From NCBI GenBank assembly GCA_035252155.1, contig DATFDL010000694.1, positions 1 to 5,318 on the forward strand: 5,318 nt of DNA, in the 5' to 3' direction. The notes beneath the pieces are model-generated. The model saw nothing but the letters and a program-made list of their open reading frames with translations, searched no databases and was not told where the DNA came from. Positions 4,502-5,318 of the stretch are shown piece by piece. The stretch comes from JAICLL01 sp035252155 (lineage in GTDB: Bacteria > Planctomycetota > Planctomycetia > Pirellulales > JAICIG01). The position numbers and the translations under genes are program-made. Each line of letters begins with the position of its first letter. Positions within the stretch are counted from its first letter, which is position 1.

Positions 4502-5227
4502 GTGGCGATGCATGATTGGACCAAGGTGCCGCATGGTATTTTCCATGCGTTTCATCACCGCTGGATTTCGGCGATCAGCGACGAATTGAACGCGGGCCGG
4601 CTGCCTGCCGATTTTTATGCCTTGCCCGAGCAAATCGCCGGAGGCTTGGGACCGGACGTTCTAACGCTGCAGGCGCCTGCTCCCTCAGCGGATACCGGGC
4701 GTATGGCCGCCACACTGCCGCTGACGCAGCCGCGTACGCGTTTCATGGCCGAAACCGAGGCCGACTTCTACCGCCGCCGGAAAAAATCGATCGCCATCCG
4801 CCACGTGAGTGGCGACCGCGTGGTCGCCATCGTCGAGATCGTTTCGCCGGGCAACAAGACAACCTTTCACGCTCTCTACGCATTGGTCGAAAAGGCGTTG
4901 GAGCTGCTTGAGCGCAGCATCCATTTGCTGCTGATCGATCCTTTTCCGCCGGGACCGCGCGATCCCGAGGGCGTGCATGCGGCGATCTGGGAAGAGATCG
5001 GCGGCGAGTCGTTCATCTTGCCGAGCGACCAACGCCTGACGCTGGCGTCGTATGAGTGTAACGCAGTCACCCGGGCATTTATCGAAGCAATGGCAGTGGG
5101 CGAGCGCCTGCCCGACATGCCACTGTTCTTGGAGCCGAACGGCTGCGTCGTGGTGCCGTTGGAATCGACGTACATGGCGGCGTACCACGTCATGCCAAAG
5201 CGCTGGCGTGACGTGCTTGAGGGATAA
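4502..5227 (+). CDS. DUF4058 family protein
   Basis: The 241-residue protein opens MAMHDWTKVPHGIFHAFHH and continues 'LPADFYALPEQIAGGLGPD' (34-52), the signature of the DUF4058 family, which is frequent in planctomycetes and cyanobacteria. Its role is not established. Residues 107-119, VVAIVEIVSPGNK, form a hydrophobic strand followed by E-x-x-S-P-x-x-K. This resembles the core of Uma2/DUF820 proteins of the PD-(D/E)XK nuclease fold, so a nuclease-like fold is a reasonable inference. The C-terminus 'PLESTYMAAYHVMPKRWRDVLEG' (219-241) is typical and shows the gene is complete. No signal peptide or membrane segment is seen. The GTG start at 4502 is set by the strong ribosome site. It is divergent from the mannosyltransferase-like gene with a 144-base gap, and no partner gene follows within the window. 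Confidence 0.88.
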   Translation: MAMHDWTKVPHGIFHAFHHRWISAISDELNAGRLPADFYALPEQIAGGLGPDVLTLQAPAPSADTGRMAATLPLTQPRTRFMAETEADFYRRRKKSIAIRHVSGDRVVAIVEIVSPGNKTTFHALYALVEKALELLERSIHLLLIDPFPPGPRDPEGVHAAIWEEIGGESFILPSDQRLTLASYECNAVTRAFIEAMAVGERLPDMPLFLEPNGCVVVPLESTYMAAYHVMPKRWRDVLEG

Positions 5228-5318
5228 ATAGCTGCTGGCCGGTATGACTTGGATGAATTTCTCGAAGCGCTAGCGATAGCGAAAGACCGCCTGTCTGAGT
5301 GCGTGCCAGCCGCAACTG
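5228..5318 (+). other. Right-edge tail, no complete gene; open frame after the DUF4058 stop
   Basis: No complete gene fits here. In the same frame as the DUF4058 gene, directly after its TAA, the sequence stays open to the window edge and reads 'AAGRYDLDEFLEALAIAKD' and on. That is amphipathic and protein-like but lacks an ATG or GTG start with a ribosome site. It could be the relic of a longer protein, the start of a TTG-initiated gene, or chance. An ATG at 5243 in another frame stops after nine codons. No terminator hairpin with a T-run was seen. Confidence 0.25.

Noticed and set aside
4358..4633. In-frame 92-residue N-terminal extension of the mannosyltransferase-like protein
   Set aside because: It covers the divergent promoter region and the opposite strand of the DUF4058 gene, and has no family similarity.
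4685..5188. 167-codon minus-strand frame opposite the DUF4058 gene
   Set aside because: It is antisense to a confident gene with no ribosome site and no recognisable domain.
1..5318. CRISPR array, tRNA or rRNA genes, prophage
   Set aside because: No regularly spaced direct repeats, tRNA-like cloverleaf ends or phage genes were seen on either strand.

Overview
The window looks like chromosomal DNA of a GC-rich bacterium, most likely a planctomycete (Pirellulales-like). This rests on gene content, not on any database search: a DUF4058-type protein beginning MAMHDWTKVP, a TPR protein carrying the 'WLLATCPDARFRNG' signature I associate with planctomycete TPR proteins, a secreted PAF-acetylhydrolase-like SGNH hydrolase, and a GTAG-type palindromic repeat pair between genes. 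GC content was judged by eye, not counted.

Layout, left to right. (1) Positions 1-69 hold the first 23 codons of a transposase (minus strand, running off the left edge). It abuts a TPR-repeat gene (93-830, plus) that looks 5'-truncated by the insertion sequence. (2) At 938-1198 (minus) is a small protein whose C-terminal half resembles AF2212/DUF104-type antitoxins. Its start is fixed by an AGGTGA ribosome binding site and no toxin partner is visible. Positions 1199-1428 hold no confident gene, perhaps the remnant of one. (3) At 1429-2589 (minus) is a complete 6-phosphofructokinase. (4) The divergent gap 2590-2869 holds a ~100-base inverted pair of short hairpins (2675-2774) that looks like a REPIN (REP doublet). 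(5) At 2870-3589 (plus) is a secreted SGNH/GDSL esterase. It converges on (6) a dolichol/polyprenol-phosphate mannosyltransferase-like GT2 enzyme (3620-4357, minus). (7) After a 144-base divergent gap comes a DUF4058 protein (4502-5227, plus) with a GTG start set by a strong GGAGGTG. (8) The last 91 bases hold no complete gene.

There is no clear multi-gene operon. The genes are mostly single units in alternating orientation: housekeeping sugar metabolism (PFK), envelope glycan or lipid work (mannosyltransferase, secreted esterase), and accessory genes (TPR, lone antitoxin-like protein, DUF4058). Mobile DNA shows at the left edge and in the REPIN-like repeat. I found no convincing new multi-gene system. 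The best leads are the REPIN-like unit, the IS-truncated TPR gene, and the nuclease-like core motif of the DUF4058 protein.
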